From the NCBI RefSeq assembly GCF_001436315.1, contig NZ_AYZA01000024.1, positions 86,800-150,799 on the forward strand: 64,000 bases of DNA, written 5' to 3'. This document shows positions 38,717 to 47,257 of this stretch, one piece after another. Each line of letters begins with the position of its first letter. Within the stretch, counting starts at the first letter, position 1. The DNA is from Ligilactobacillus aviarius subsp. aviarius DSM 20655. GTDB taxonomy: Bacteria > Bacillota > Bacilli > Lactobacillales > Lactobacillaceae. The notes under the pieces were generated by a model. It did not search any database, was not told the origin of the DNA, and saw only the letters and a list, made by a program, of their open reading frames with translations. A program made the position numbers and the translations under genes.

Positions 38717-41700
38717 GTGGCACTTAGTAAACAAGAATTATTTGAAAAGTTGCTTGAGCAGGTTGACTGGCAACCGGATGCGGAATTTCAAGAAGCATTC
38801 AAGGATGCAGCCATCGACCAGGTTGAAGTTCATGTGAATTCGCACCGGTGGGATTTTCATTTAAAGGTCAATGATATCTTGCCGTTCAATGCCTATCAGG
38901 ATTTGGCGAACCATGTTGCCGCTGCTTTTAAGGAAATTGCCGCAACCCGGCTAATTGTTGAAACAGAGGATCCCGAAGTTACGGATCACAATTTAGCGGA
39001 TTACTGGGAATGGGCGGTGACGCACAGTGAAGTTCATTCACCGATGATCCACGAAGTTTTTCGCGGCAAAGTGCCATACCTGGATCATAAACGACCAATG
39101 ATCGTTACGGAAAACGAGGTTATTAAGGACTTTTTGACAACCAAAGCCCTTGGACCGATTGAAGAGGAATATCAACGGCTGGGATTCCCGAAGATGACGT
39201 TTGCGACGATCGTTGATGATTCCAAATCTCAAGAAAAAATCAACGAATTTAAGGAACGTAAAGCCAAAAGCGATGCTGAATTAGCGCAAAAAGCAATGGC
39301 AGCGATCCAAAAGCAAAATGAAAAGCGCAAGAAAGCTGCGCAAAAGGCCGCTCCAGTTGACGGCCCGGTTGTAATTGGCCGGAAAATTGCTGATGACATT
39401 CCGGTCCGGCAAATGATCGATATCAATGAAGAAGAACGGTCAGTGGTTGTTCAAGGTTATATTTTTGACCGTGAAATTCGGCAGCTGCGTTCAGAACGCA
39501 AACTGCTGATTTTGAAAGTTACGGACTACAGTTCATCATTTGTTATCAAGAAGTTTTCACGGGATGAAAATGATGAAGCGTTGTTTGACGCCCTGAAACC
39601 GGGAAAGTGGATCAAGGCGCGCGGAAGCGTTCAAGAAGATACTTACATGCGGGATTTGACGATCAATGCGTATGACATAATGGAAGTTCACCATGAAGAA
39701 CGCCAGGATACTGCGCCGGAAGATCAGAAGCGGGTCGAATTGCACCTGCACACCAATATGAGTCAAATGGATGCTACCAACAGTATTTCAGATTACGTGG
39801 CGCAAGCTGCTAAGTGGGGCCAAAAGGCAATTGCGGTTACTGATCATGGTGGCCTGCAAGCCTTCCCTGAAGCGCACACGGCGGGGCAAAAGAACAACGT
39901 TAAGATTTTATACGGCGTTGAAGCGGACATCGTTGAAGATGGCACGCCAATTGCATACAACGAGCAGCACGTTAATTTGAAAGACGCCACCTATGTAGTC
40001 TTCGATACCGAAACAACGGGGCTGTCTGCCCGGTATAACAGGGTCATTGAATTGGCGGCCGTCAAGATGAAGAACGGGACGGTCATCGATCAATTTGAAC
40101 AGTTTATTGATCCGGGCCATCCGCTTTCAGAAACAACGATCAATTTAACAAGTATTACGGATGATATGGTTCGGGGATCAAAGTCGGAAGAAGAAGTCTT
40201 TAAAATGTTCCAAGACTTCTGCAAGGGCTGTGTGATCGTCGGGCATAATGCAACGTTTGACGTTGACTTTATGAATACCGGCTACGAACGGCATGGCTTG
40301 CCATTGATCAGCGAACCGTGGATCGATACGTTGCCGTTAGCGCGGTTCCTGTACCCTGAAATGAAGGGCTTCCGGTTAAATACCTTGGCCAAGAAGTTGG
40401 ATGTTAACCTGGAACATCACCACCGGGCAATTTACGATGCTGAAGCCACCGGATATATCTACTATGCAATGCTGAAAGACGCGGAAGAACGGTATGATAT
40501 TCGATTCCATGACCAATTTAACCAGTACATGGGCCAAAATGACGCCTACAAGCATGAACACCCATTCCATGCAACGATCCTAGCACAAACGCAAGCAGGG
40601 TTGAAGAATCTTTTCAAGTTGATGTCGGATGGAATGACGAAGTACTTCTATCGTGTTGCGCGAATCCCACGGTCAGTGTTGGATAAATATCGCGAAGGCT
40701 TACTCGTTGGTTCTGCATGCGCTGACGGTGAAGTCTTTACAGCAATGATGCAAAAAGGGTATGGCGTTGCGAAGGAAAAAGCCAAGTATTACGACTACCT
40801 TGAAGTTCAACCGAAAGCCATTTATGCACCATTGATCGAGCAGGAACTGGTCAAGGATGAACACAACCTTGAAGAAATTATTGCTGACATGGTGAAGTTA
40901 GCGCATGAATTAAATATTCCGATTGCAGCTACGGGCGATGTGCATTTCATGAACAAGGAAGATGCAATTTACCGGAAAATCTTGATCCACTCGCAAGGTG
41001 GGGCTAACCCGTTGAACCGGTTACGCAAGTTGCCGGATGCGCATTTCCGCACAACGGATGAAATGCTTGAAGCCTTTGATTTCTTAGGCGAAGACACGGC
41101 CAAAGAAATCGTTGTCGACAATCCGAATAAGATTGCAGCAATGTGCGATGAGATTTCACCGGTTAAGGATAAATTGTATACGCCAAATATGCCAGGCGCC
41201 AATGACCAAATTCGCGAATTAGCGATGAACAAAGCGCATGAATGGTACGGTGATCCGTTGCCGGAATTAGTTCAGGCCCGGCTTGATAAGGAATTGAAGT
41301 CCATTATCGGGAATGGGTTTGCGGTTATTTACCTGATTGCCCAAAAACTGGTATTTAAGTCAAACAAAGACGGGTACTTGGTAGGTTCCCGGGGATCCGT
41401 TGGTTCAAGTTTTGTTGCTACGATGACCGGGATCACCGAAGTTAACCCGTTGCCGCCGCACTATCGGTGTCCAAAATGCAAGTACTCGGAGTTCTTCACA
41501 AAGGGTGAATACGGTTCGGGCTACGATTTGCCGGATAAGGACTGTCCTGAATGCGGCACGCCGTTGATCAAGGACGGCCAAGAGATCCCATTTGAAACGT
41601 TCCTTGGATTTAAAGGAAACAAGGTTCCGGATATCGATTTGAACTTCTCAGGGGACTATCAGCCAATCGGGCACAATTACACGAAGGTTTTGTTCGGGGA

Positions 41701-43066
41701 AAATAACGTATATCGGGCCGGAACGATTGGGACGGTTGCTGACAAGACGGCGTACGGATATGTTAAAGCATATGAACGGGATACGGAACAAACCTTCCGC
41801 GGCGCTGAAGTTGACCGCTTAGCAAAGGGCGCAACTGGCGTTAAGCGGACGACGGGCCAGCACCCGGCCGGAATTCTGGTTGTTCCGGATAACATGGAAA
41901 TTTATGATTTTTCACCGATCCAATACCCGGCGGACGATCTGAATGCGCCATGGCGGACGACTCACTTTGACTTCCACTCGATTCACGATAACATTTTGAA
42001 ACTTGATATTCTGGGGCATGATGATCCGACGATGATTCGGATGCTGCAAGATCTTTCCGGAATTGATCCGAAGTCGATTCCAACTGATGATCCCGGCGTG
42101 ATGTCCCTGTTCTCCGGAACGGATGTTTTAGGTGTTACGCCGGAACAAATTCAATCGAAGACCGGAACGTTAGGGGTTCCTGAATTCGGAACGCGGTTTG
42201 TTCGGGGAATGCTTGAAAAGACGCATCCCGCAACCTTTGCGGAATTGCTGAAGATTTCAGGGCTTTCCCACGGGACGGATGTTTGGTTAGGCAACGCCGA
42301 AGAATTGATTGAAAACGGCACGGCGAAGATGAGTGAAATTATCGGATGTCGTGATGATATCATGATGGATCTGATTCACTTTGGCGTAAATTCAGAAACG
42401 TCATTCCAGATCATGGAACACGTGCGGAAAGGGCGCGGGATTCCGGATGATTGGCAAAAGGAAATGCGCGAAGCCGATGTGCCTGACTGGTACATTGGTT
42501 CATGCTTGAAGATCAAGTACATGTTCCCGAAGGCCCACGCAGCAGCCTACGTTTTGATGGCGTTGCGGATCGCATACTTTAAGGTTTATTTCCCAATCAT
42601 CTACTACGCTGCGTACTTCTCTGTGCGGGCGGATGACTTTGATCTGGTTGCAATGGCTCATGGAAAAGAAGCTGTTAAGAATGCGATGAAGGAAATCAAC
42701 GACAAGGGAATGGATGCCTCAACCAAGGAAAAGAACCTGTTGACGGTACTTGAAATTGCGAACGAAATGCTCGAACGCGGCTTCAAGTTCAAGATGGTCG
42801 ACATCAATAAGTCAGATGCTTCTGACTGGTTGATCATGGAAGACGGAAAGACCTTGCTGGCTCCGTTCTCAGCCATTCCAGGCTTAGGATTGAACGTTGC
42901 TAAACAGATCATTGCCGCGCGGGAAGAAAAAGCCTTCCTCTCAAAGGAAGACTTAGCTAAGCGCGGAAAGGTTTCCCAATCGATCATTGAATTTATGAAC
43001 GAACAACACGTTTTGGATGATTTGCCAGATGAAAATCAGTTGAGTTTGTTTGATAATATGTTTTAA
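38717..43066 (+). CDS. polC: PolC, Gram-positive replicative DNA polymerase III alpha subunit
   Basis: The 1449-residue replicative polymerase of low-GC Gram-positive bacteria. Order: N-terminal and OB domains, PHP domain starting [13 protein letters not shown] (about residue 340), an inserted DnaQ-like 3'-5' exonuclease ([10 protein letters not shown] about 428; [11 protein letters not shown]), the PHP end ([12 protein letters not shown]), a zinc knuckle (CPKC about 918; CPECG about 946), the catalytic DIDLNFSGD (about 973), fingers and helix-hairpin-helix, ending in a clamp-binding-like QLSLFDNMF. The start is GTG 38717 after GGGAGG. Normally followed by rimP; here an 11-kb island intervenes. 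Confidence 0.98.
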   Translation: MALSKQELFEKLLEQVDWQPDAEFQEAFKDAAIDQVEVHVNSHRWDFHLKVNDILPFNAYQDLANHVAAAFKEIAATRLIVETEDPEVTDHNLADYWEWAVTHSEVHSPMIHEVFRGKVPYLDHKRPMIVTENEVIKDFLTTKALGPIEEEYQRLGFPKMTFATIVDDSKSQEKINEFKERKAKSDAELAQKAMAAIQKQNEKRKKAAQKAAPVDGPVVIGRKIADDIPVRQMIDINEEERSVVVQGYIFDREIRQLRSERKLLILKVTDYSSSFVIKKFSRDENDEALFDALKPGKWIKARGSVQEDTYMRDLTINAYDIMEVHHEERQDTAPEDQKRVELHLHTNMSQMDATNSISDYVAQAAKWGQKAIAVTDHGGLQAFPEAHTAGQKNNVKILYGVEADIVEDGTPIAYNEQHVNLKDATYVVFDTETTGLSARYNRVIELAAVKMKNGTVIDQFEQFIDPGHPLSETTINLTSITDDMVRGSKSEEEVFKMFQDFCKGCVIVGHNATFDVDFMNTGYERHGLPLISEPWIDTLPLARFLYPEMKGFRLNTLAKKLDVNLEHHHRAIYDAEATGYIYYAMLKDAEERYDIRFHDQFNQYMGQNDAYKHEHPFHATILAQTQAGLKNLFKLMSDGMTKYFYRVARIPRSVLDKYREGLLVGSACADGEVFTAMMQKGYGVAKEKAKYYDYLEVQPKAIYAPLIEQELVKDEHNLEEIIADMVKLAHELNIPIAATGDVHFMNKEDAIYRKILIHSQGGANPLNRLRKLPDAHFRTTDEMLEAFDFLGEDTAKEIVVDNPNKIAAMCDEISPVKDKLYTPNMPGANDQIRELAMNKAHEWYGDPLPELVQARLDKELKSIIGNGFAVIYLIAQKLVFKSNKDGYLVGSRGSVGSSFVATMTGITEVNPLPPHYRCPKCKYSEFFTKGEYGSGYDLPDKDCPECGTPLIKDGQEIPFETFLGFKGNKVPDIDLNFSGDYQPIGHNYTKVLFGENNVYRAGTIGTVADKTAYGYVKAYERDTEQTFRGAEVDRLAKGATGVKRTTGQHPAGILVVPDNMEIYDFSPIQYPADDLNAPWRTTHFDFHSIHDNILKLDILGHDDPTMIRMLQDLSGIDPKSIPTDDPGVMSLFSGTDVLGVTPEQIQSKTGTLGVPEFGTRFVRGMLEKTHPATFAELLKISGLSHGTDVWLGNAEELIENGTAKMSEIIGCRDDIMMDLIHFGVNSETSFQIMEHVRKGRGIPDDWQKEMREADVPDWYIGSCLKIKYMFPKAHAAAYVLMALRIAYFKVYFPIIYYAAYFSVRADDFDLVAMAHGKEAVKNAMKEINDKGMDASTKEKNLLTVLEIANEMLERGFKFKMVDINKSDASDWLIMEDGKTLLAPFSAIPGLGLNVAKQIIAAREEKAFLSKEDLAKRGKVSQSIIEFMNEQHVLDDLPDENQLSLFDNMF

Positions 43067-43076
43067 ATAGAAAGTA

Positions 43077-43110
43077 AAGTCTATGAATTTAGCGTTCATA
43101 GGCTTTTGTT
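43077..43110 (+). terminator. polC terminator
   Basis: AAGTCTATGAA (43077-43087) pairs with TTCATAGGCTT (43095-43105; one G-T pair), followed by a T-rich tail. Confidence 0.88.
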
Positions 43111-43111
43111 T

Positions 43112-43237
43112 TTTACAGAATGAAACTTAGATGTTAGTATAAAAATCAGAGATCAATACCTTCAGTAAGAGCTGCGGCTTTAGAATGGGAGGTTCGCTTA
43201 GGCAATTTCGTTATTGTAACGAGATTGCCTATTTTTT
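43112..43237 (+). ncRNA. Candidate small RNA A (promoter plus terminator, no reading frame)
   Basis: A sigma-A promoter, TTTACA (43112-43117), 17 bases, TAGTAT (43135-43140), predicts a start near 43147. The transcript of about 90 nt would end at a very strong terminator with a 15-bp stem (43199-43213 with 43217-43231, one G-T pair) and six T residues. The 5' part folds into a stem ACCTTC...GGAGGT with an inner AGAGC-TGCG-GCTTT hairpin. No plausible reading frame with a ribosome binding site is seen. First of four such units in a row. Confidence 0.55.
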
Positions 43238-43304
43238 AAATAACGGGCACTTATCATTTTCCTACGATGGTAATTGGTTATATGTATAAAGCAAAGTTAA
43301 TTGG

Positions 43305-43446
43305 TTGACAATTTAGAATATAATAATGTAATATACCTGTAAGCTATTAGTAATTCGTGTGTAACCGCGCATTCCGCAAAGCGGAGATAGGAGACGTAAG
43401 CTGCATGTTTATTTGCAGTCGGCTACACGTTGATAGCTTTTTTTAT
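43305..43446 (+). ncRNA. Candidate structured small RNA B (closed three-way junction)
   Basis: Promoter TTGACA (43305-43310), 18 bases, TAATAT (43329-43334); predicted start about 43341. The RNA of about 105 nt pairs its own two ends: 43341-43349 with 43431-43439, followed by the terminator T-run. Inside, 43356-43367 pairs with 43420-43429, enclosing two hairpins: TCCGC-AAA-GCGGA (43373-43385) and CTGCA...TGCAG (43401-43418). The joining strand 43386-43399 is unpaired and purine-rich. This looks like a real structured RNA; I could not match it to a riboswitch or known small RNA class. Confidence 0.65.
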
Positions 43447-43592
43447 TGACTTGAAAATAAATAGTAGGTAATAATATTAATGCAGGTAGGTAGGCTACAC
43501 TGCGCAAATTTTTTCGTGATAGAAATATTAAGCGTATGTTAAGTACGCCATTTAAAACTTGGTAGGATGCCATATTGGTATCCTATTTTTTA
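43446..43592 (+). ncRNA. Candidate small RNA C
   Basis: Promoter TTGACT (43446-43451), 17 bases, TAATAA (43469-43474); predicted start about 43481. The RNA of about 110 nt contains the hairpin GCGTA-TGTTAAG-TACGC (43532-43548) and ends at a strong terminator (43563-43572 with 43576-43585, one G-T pair, then six T). It shares GGCTACAC (43493-43500) with unit B (43421-43428). No reading frame with a ribosome binding site is evident. Confidence 0.55.
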
Positions 43593-43613
43593 TTGCACAA
43601 TTAATTCTAGATA

Positions 43614-43698
43614 TTGATTTTCTGTGCCAATCAAAATAATATATGATTACTAAGAGCCCTGCGCATAGTGGTAGAAATATCTTGATATGAGGCTTTTT
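43614..43698 (+). ncRNA. Candidate small RNA D
   Basis: Promoter TTGATT (43614-43619), 17 bases, TAATAT (43637-43642); predicted start about 43649. The transcript would be only about 50 nt: AAGAGCC (43652-43658) pairs with GGCTTTT (43691-43697), enclosing the small hairpin ATATC-TT-GATAT (43677-43688). The terminator is weaker than in units A to C. CTGCGCA (43659-43665) resembles sequences in units A to C. Confidence 0.45.
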
Positions 43699-43762
43699 CG
43701 TTTATTGATGTAAAAATAAAATTTACTGAGTGTATGAGTGACACCAAAAATAGGATGATAGT

Positions 43763-43924
43763 ATGAAAAGAATAGAAATAAAAAATATTGATTCGATTAT
43801 TCACCTAGATGATATGAATATCACAAAAATTGGTAATCATGATGAACGAGTAAAGGAAGCAACTGAAGCGGTTTTGAAAAATAAGTCTGTGTATAATGCA
43901 TTGAGGCGATTAGCAGATGAATAA
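43763..43924 (+). CDS. Small hypothetical protein, 53 residues
   Basis: I do not recognise this protein. It begins MKRIEIKNIDSIIHLDDMNI and continues with NHDERVKEATEAVLKNKSV, ending in YNALRRLADE. It is charged and probably helical in its second half, without membrane segments. The ribosome binding site is weak (AGGATGA, 6 bases before ATG). A dedicated terminator (43939-43970) follows, which supports a real gene. Size and charge recall antitoxin-like small proteins, but no toxin partner is seen. Confidence 0.6.
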   Translation: MKRIEIKNIDSIIHLDDMNITKIGNHDERVKEATEAVLKNKSVYNALRRLADE

Positions 43925-43938
43925 AGGCACAATAAATT

Positions 43939-43970
43939 AGCCTGTAACACCAATGTTGCAGGTTATTTTT
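43939..43970 (+). terminator. Terminator after the 53-codon gene
   Basis: AGCCTGTAACA (43939-43949) pairs with TGTTGCAGGTT (43954-43964) using two G-T pairs, followed by TATTTTT. Confidence 0.75.
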
Positions 43971-44052
43971 GAACATTGAATTTTATATTTGTAATTGATA
44001 CTCTTATTATGTTATGTAAAAATCTAGGGAGATTTTAAAGGAGACCAAGTGA

Positions 44053-44565
44053 TTGAAAAGGAATAAGTGGATTGTAATTGGAATTATTTTGTTGACGATT
44101 TTAACGCCAAGGGTTGCTTTGGCAAAAGGCTTTCATGATGATGGTGGAGGAGACTTTGGCGGGGATCACATCGTATTTCATGATGACGATGGTGGAGCTG
44201 GCCATGATGATTTTGATGATGGCGACGATTCGGTAACAAGTGACGGTGGTGAAACTCAGTCTTTTGGATCAAGGTTGAAGGATACATTTAACTATTTGAT
44301 TCCTCAGGATTGGCATGGTTCCCATTCATCGTATTCTCATATAAGCAGCGGAATGTATAGTAAAAATCAAAGTACGGCTTTGAATCAGTTAATTGAGTGG
44401 GGATTCGAGTTGATTGAATTGGTTTTAGATTTATGGATGAGCTATATTGTTCTGGTTGATTTTATTTGGGAAGATTTGCCAGATAAGGTTAAAGATTGGA
44501 TTAGCAGCATTTTAACCTCTAAAGATCCTGAAAAAAATCGCCATGCAATAAAGAGAAAGTGGTGA
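44053..44565 (+). CDS. Secreted Asp/Gly/His-rich protein of unknown function
   Basis: I do not recognise a family. The 170-residue product has a clear signal peptide (KRNK, a hydrophobic core IVIGIILLTIL, and likely cleavage after RVALA near residue 24). The mature N-terminus (about 25-72) is dominated by Asp, Gly and His, with repeated HDD and DDGG patches that could bind metal ions. The middle is Ser/His/Tyr-rich, and a hydrophobic stretch near 120-140 (FELIELVLDLW, then YIVLVDFIW) could hold it at the membrane. The start is TTG 44053 with AAAGGAGA upstream. The gene stands alone, with terminators on both sides. Confidence 0.75.
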   Translation: MKRNKWIVIGIILLTILTPRVALAKGFHDDGGGDFGGDHIVFHDDDGGAGHDDFDDGDDSVTSDGGETQSFGSRLKDTFNYLIPQDWHGSHSSYSHISSGMYSKNQSTALNQLIEWGFELIELVLDLWMSYIVLVDFIWEDLPDKVKDWISSILTSKDPEKNRHAIKRKW

Positions 44566-44661
44566 TTCCATAAAACCTTAAATATCCATAAAAAATTTAA
44601 ATCAAGCTTGATTTATGAAGAATTAAGAATAAAATAAAAATATCAAATTAATGATTGTAAG

Positions 44662-44690
44662 GTGGAGCGCATGCTGTGTTCCACTTTTTT
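44662..44690 (+). terminator. Terminator after the secreted-protein gene
   Basis: GTGGAGCGCA (44662-44671) pairs with TGTGTTCCAC (44675-44684) using wobble pairs, followed by six T. Confidence 0.72.
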
Positions 44691-44716
44691 GATGGGGTTA
44701 GAATTATTAAAAATAT

Positions 44717-44745
44717 TTGACCTTTAGTCAATCTTTCATTAAATT
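44717..44745 (+). promoter_or_regulatory. Promoter and possible operator for the acyltransferase
   Basis: TTGACC (44717-44722), a 17-base spacer and TAAATT (44740-44745). The -35 is part of an inverted repeat TTGAC-N5-GTCAA (44717-44731). A closely similar sequence overlaps the promoter at 45970. Confidence 0.6.
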
Positions 44746-44779
44746 AAGAACTGATACATAAATAGTTAGAGGTGTAATT

Positions 44780-45886
44780 GTGAGATCAACGAAAGAGAGA
44801 AATTCGAACTTTGAATTATTGAGAATTATCGCAATGCTTTTCATTATCTTCCACCATTCGGTTGTTCATGGATTGTTGAATAACAATACAAGTATTGGTG
44901 GCTGGACGCCAGTTGCTACTAAGGTTTGGTTAACGACATTTACGGGGCAAATGGTCGCAACGCTCGGAAAGGTTGCCGTTGGAATTTTCGTAATGATTTC
45001 AGGTTATTTCTTAGTAAATTCTTCGATCAATGGCAAGAAGTCTTTCAAAAAGATTTTGATGTTGATCGTTCAAGTTTACCTTTACTCGATCATCATTTAC
45101 TTTGTTGCCGTGCACTTTAAGTGGGTAAATCCGAAGAGTACGATTGTTCTTCAACAAACGTTCTTACCGCTTTTCTATAACAGTTGCTGGTTCGTAAGTG
45201 AGTATATTCTTTTATACTTAGTTTACCCGTACATCAACGTTGCATTACATAACATTACCCGGCAGCAATACCGTAATCTGATTATCATTATTGCCATCAC
45301 GTTTACGCTGGTTCCAACGCTTATTCCAAACTTTGGAAGTTATGGCTGGTATGGTCAGCTGGTAGTCTTTATTCTGTACTATCTTATTGGTGGTTATATC
45401 CGACTTTACGGGACGAAACACGAATGCCTTTTAGGAACATTCTTGACAATTGCTGGGGCGGCTTTGATGGCAGTCGTGATCTTCTACTATGATTACATGG
45501 GAGCAACGACGCATAATCAACAGTTCTATCACAATAGCTTCATCAACATTGCAGGGCAATTTAGTCCGTCAATCGTTTTAATGGCAACCGGGATCATTTT
45601 GCTTTTCAAAAATATGCATCTCGGTCACAATCGATTGATCAATACAATTGCGGCAACCACGTTTGGCGTTTATCTGATTCACGATAACCCAATCATGGAA
45701 CAAATGATTTGGCTGAAGTGGCTCAAAATGCCAGCTTTATTGGTTCCAAATGTAAAACATTATTTGATTACAGCGGTGATTGTATGTCCGTTGATTTTCA
45801 TTATTTGTTCGTTGATCGATTATGTCAGAATTTTGATTTTTAATGTGATTTCATTTATTTTTAGCAAATTCAGCAGAAGTAAATAG
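44780..45886 (+). CDS. Acyltransferase 3 family membrane protein
   Basis: A 368-residue polytopic membrane protein of the acyltransferase-3 (OafA/WecH-like) family, which moves acyl groups, commonly acetyl, onto extracellular sugars. The N-terminus has the family pattern of an Arg in FELLRIIAM followed by the catalytic His pair FHHSVVHG; about ten membrane segments follow and the Lys/Arg tail is cytoplasmic. The start is GTG 44780 after GAGGTG. The GT2 and GT-C-like genes downstream suggest it decorates the same surface polymer. Exact donor and acceptor are unknown. Confidence 0.85.
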   Translation: MRSTKERNSNFELLRIIAMLFIIFHHSVVHGLLNNNTSIGGWTPVATKVWLTTFTGQMVATLGKVAVGIFVMISGYFLVNSSINGKKSFKKILMLIVQVYLYSIIIYFVAVHFKWVNPKSTIVLQQTFLPLFYNSCWFVSEYILLYLVYPYINVALHNITRQQYRNLIIIIAITFTLVPTLIPNFGSYGWYGQLVVFILYYLIGGYIRLYGTKHECLLGTFLTIAGAALMAVVIFYYDYMGATTHNQQFYHNSFINIAGQFSPSIVLMATGIILLFKNMHLGHNRLINTIAATTFGVYLIHDNPIMEQMIWLKWLKMPALLVPNVKHYLITAVIVCPLIFIICSLIDYVRILIFNVISFIFSKFSRSK

Positions 45887-45895
45887 CTGTGAGAG

Positions 45896-45928
45896 GGTGG
45901 AACACTGAAAGGTGTTTCATCTTTTTTT
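45896..45928 (+). terminator. Terminator after the acyltransferase gene
   Basis: GGTGGAACAC (45896-45905) pairs with GTGTTTCATC (45912-45921) with two G-T pairs, followed by a T-run. Confidence 0.78.
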
Positions 45929-45969
45929 GATAGTTTATGAAAAATCAATGATAATCCAACGAGAAGTAT

Positions 45970-45998
45970 TTGACGTTTAATCAAAATTTTTTTACAAT
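45970..45998 (+). promoter_or_regulatory. Promoter upstream of the GT2 gene
   Basis: TTGACG (45970-45975), exactly 17 bases, TACAAT (45993-45998). The -35 region TATTTGACGTTTAATCAA matches the acyltransferase promoter at 16 of 18 positions (TATTTGACCTTTAGTCAA). The transcript would meet a terminator within about 60 nt. Confidence 0.65.
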
Positions 45999-46026
45999 TA
46001 ACCTGAGTTAACTAATACTAATGTCT

Positions 46027-46061
46027 AAGCAATTTCGCTGTACAGAGAAGTTGCTTTTTTT
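46027..46061 (+). terminator. Early terminator in the GT2 leader (attenuator or tiny RNA)
   Basis: The hairpin is AAGCAA (46027-46032) with TTGCTT (46051-46056), extended inward through TTC/GAA and CTG/CAG, then seven T. It lies about 20-30 nt after the predicted transcription start of the promoter at 45970, so that promoter either makes a very short RNA or is attenuated before the GT2 gene. A second TACAAT (46115-46120), without a good -35, lies nearer the gene. Confidence 0.65.
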
Positions 46062-46145
46062 AATGAATATGAAGAAAAATTATTTTTGAAATAAAATTTC
46101 ACAATCTTTTCCTGTACAATAGTTACTGGATTGAAAGGTCAAGTA

Positions 46146-47108
46146 ATGAAAGAAGAAAAAATGCTAACAATCGTTGTTCCATGTTACAACGAAGAGGAAG
46201 TACTGCCGGAAACCGTTAAAGAACTTGGTGGTGTTCTTGAAAGTATGATTGCTGAACGAAAAGTTGCTGATAACAGTAAAATTTTGTTTGTTGATGATGG
46301 TAGTAAGGATAAAACATGGAGTTTAATTCAAAAGTTTGAAGAACAACATGATTATATTACTGGAATCAAGTTCAGCCGGAACTTTGGTCACCAAAATGCC
46401 CTTGTTGCCGGGTTAACAACAGCGGTTAATTATTCAGATATGATGATTACAATTGATGCTGATCTTCAGGACGATATCAATGCAATTCCGAAGATGGTTC
46501 AGAAGTACCATGAAGGAAAGGATATTGTCTATGGCGTGCGGAATAATCGTGATACCGATACACCATTCAAACGGAAGACGGCGCTTGCATTTTATGATTT
46601 GATGAAGAAGTTAGGGGTCAATATGGTTCCGAATTCAGCAGACTATCGGTTAATGAGTAAGCGAGCAGTTGAAACATTGCTTCAATTCAAAGAACGGAAC
46701 TTGTTCCTTCGTGGAATGGTGCCAATGGTTGGGTTCCCATCAGCTAAGGTTTATTATGCACGGAAAGAACGTTTCGCCGGTGAATCAAAATATCCGTTAA
46801 AGAAAATGATCAAGTTTGCATTAGATGGAATTACATCATTTTCAACAGTCCCCATTAAATTGATCATGGGATTAGGAATCGGCGTTGTTTTTATTGGAAT
46901 CATTTTAATGATTTATACTTTTATTCAACGTTGTTTCGGGCATGTTGTTGCTGGATGGTCATCAATGATGATTTCAATCTGGGTTCTTGGTGGGGTTCAG
47001 ATGATATGTATCAGTGTGATTGGAGAATACATTGGTAAGATTTACTCTGAGGTAAAAGGCCGACCAAGATTTACGATTGAAGAAGATGACTATTCAGATA
47101 AATTTTAA
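46146..47108 (+). CDS. GT2 family polyprenyl-phosphate glycosyltransferase (GtrB/DPM1-like)
   Basis: The 320-residue enzyme has an N-terminal GT-A domain: TIVVPCYNEEEVLPETV, DDGSKDKTW, FSRNFGHQNALVAGL and the metal/nucleotide-binding TIDADLQDD (about residues 105-113). Two C-terminal membrane segments (about 235-262 and 274-300) match GtrB, CsbB and YkcC-type enzymes, which transfer a sugar from a nucleotide donor to undecaprenyl phosphate on the inner leaflet. ATG 46146 has AAAGG seven bases upstream. It precedes four polytopic GT-C-like proteins, the expected partner type. No GtrA/GtcA-like flippase gene is nearby. Confidence 0.9.
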   Translation: MKEEKMLTIVVPCYNEEEVLPETVKELGGVLESMIAERKVADNSKILFVDDGSKDKTWSLIQKFEEQHDYITGIKFSRNFGHQNALVAGLTTAVNYSDMMITIDADLQDDINAIPKMVQKYHEGKDIVYGVRNNRDTDTPFKRKTALAFYDLMKKLGVNMVPNSADYRLMSKRAVETLLQFKERNLFLRGMVPMVGFPSAKVYYARKERFAGESKYPLKKMIKFALDGITSFSTVPIKLIMGLGIGVVFIGIILMIYTFIQRCFGHVVAGWSSMMISIWVLGGVQMICISVIGEYIGKIYSEVKGRPRFTIEEDDYSDKF

Positions 47109-47130
47109 ATATTACTATTAGGTCAAATAG

Positions 47131-47170
47131 ATTTCGTCATCATGGAAAATATGATGGTGAAATTTTTTTA
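47131..47170 (+). terminator. Terminator after the GT2 gene
   Basis: A 13-bp stem (47131-47143 with 47151-47163, two G-T pairs) is followed by seven T. Confidence 0.85.
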
Positions 47171-47257
47171 TTTATTAAGCTTATTAAAGATAAAATAAAT
47201 TATGTTAAAATGTAGTTTGTTTCTTTTGGCAATTTTTATTTGGAGGAGTAGGGCAAA

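Noticed and set aside
43341-43446. Unit B as a known riboswitch (M-box, yybP-ykoY, THF, PreQ1, c-di-GMP) or a tRNA
   Set aside because: None of the consensus core sequences I know fits, there is no T-loop TTCGA for a tRNA, and no target gene directly follows.
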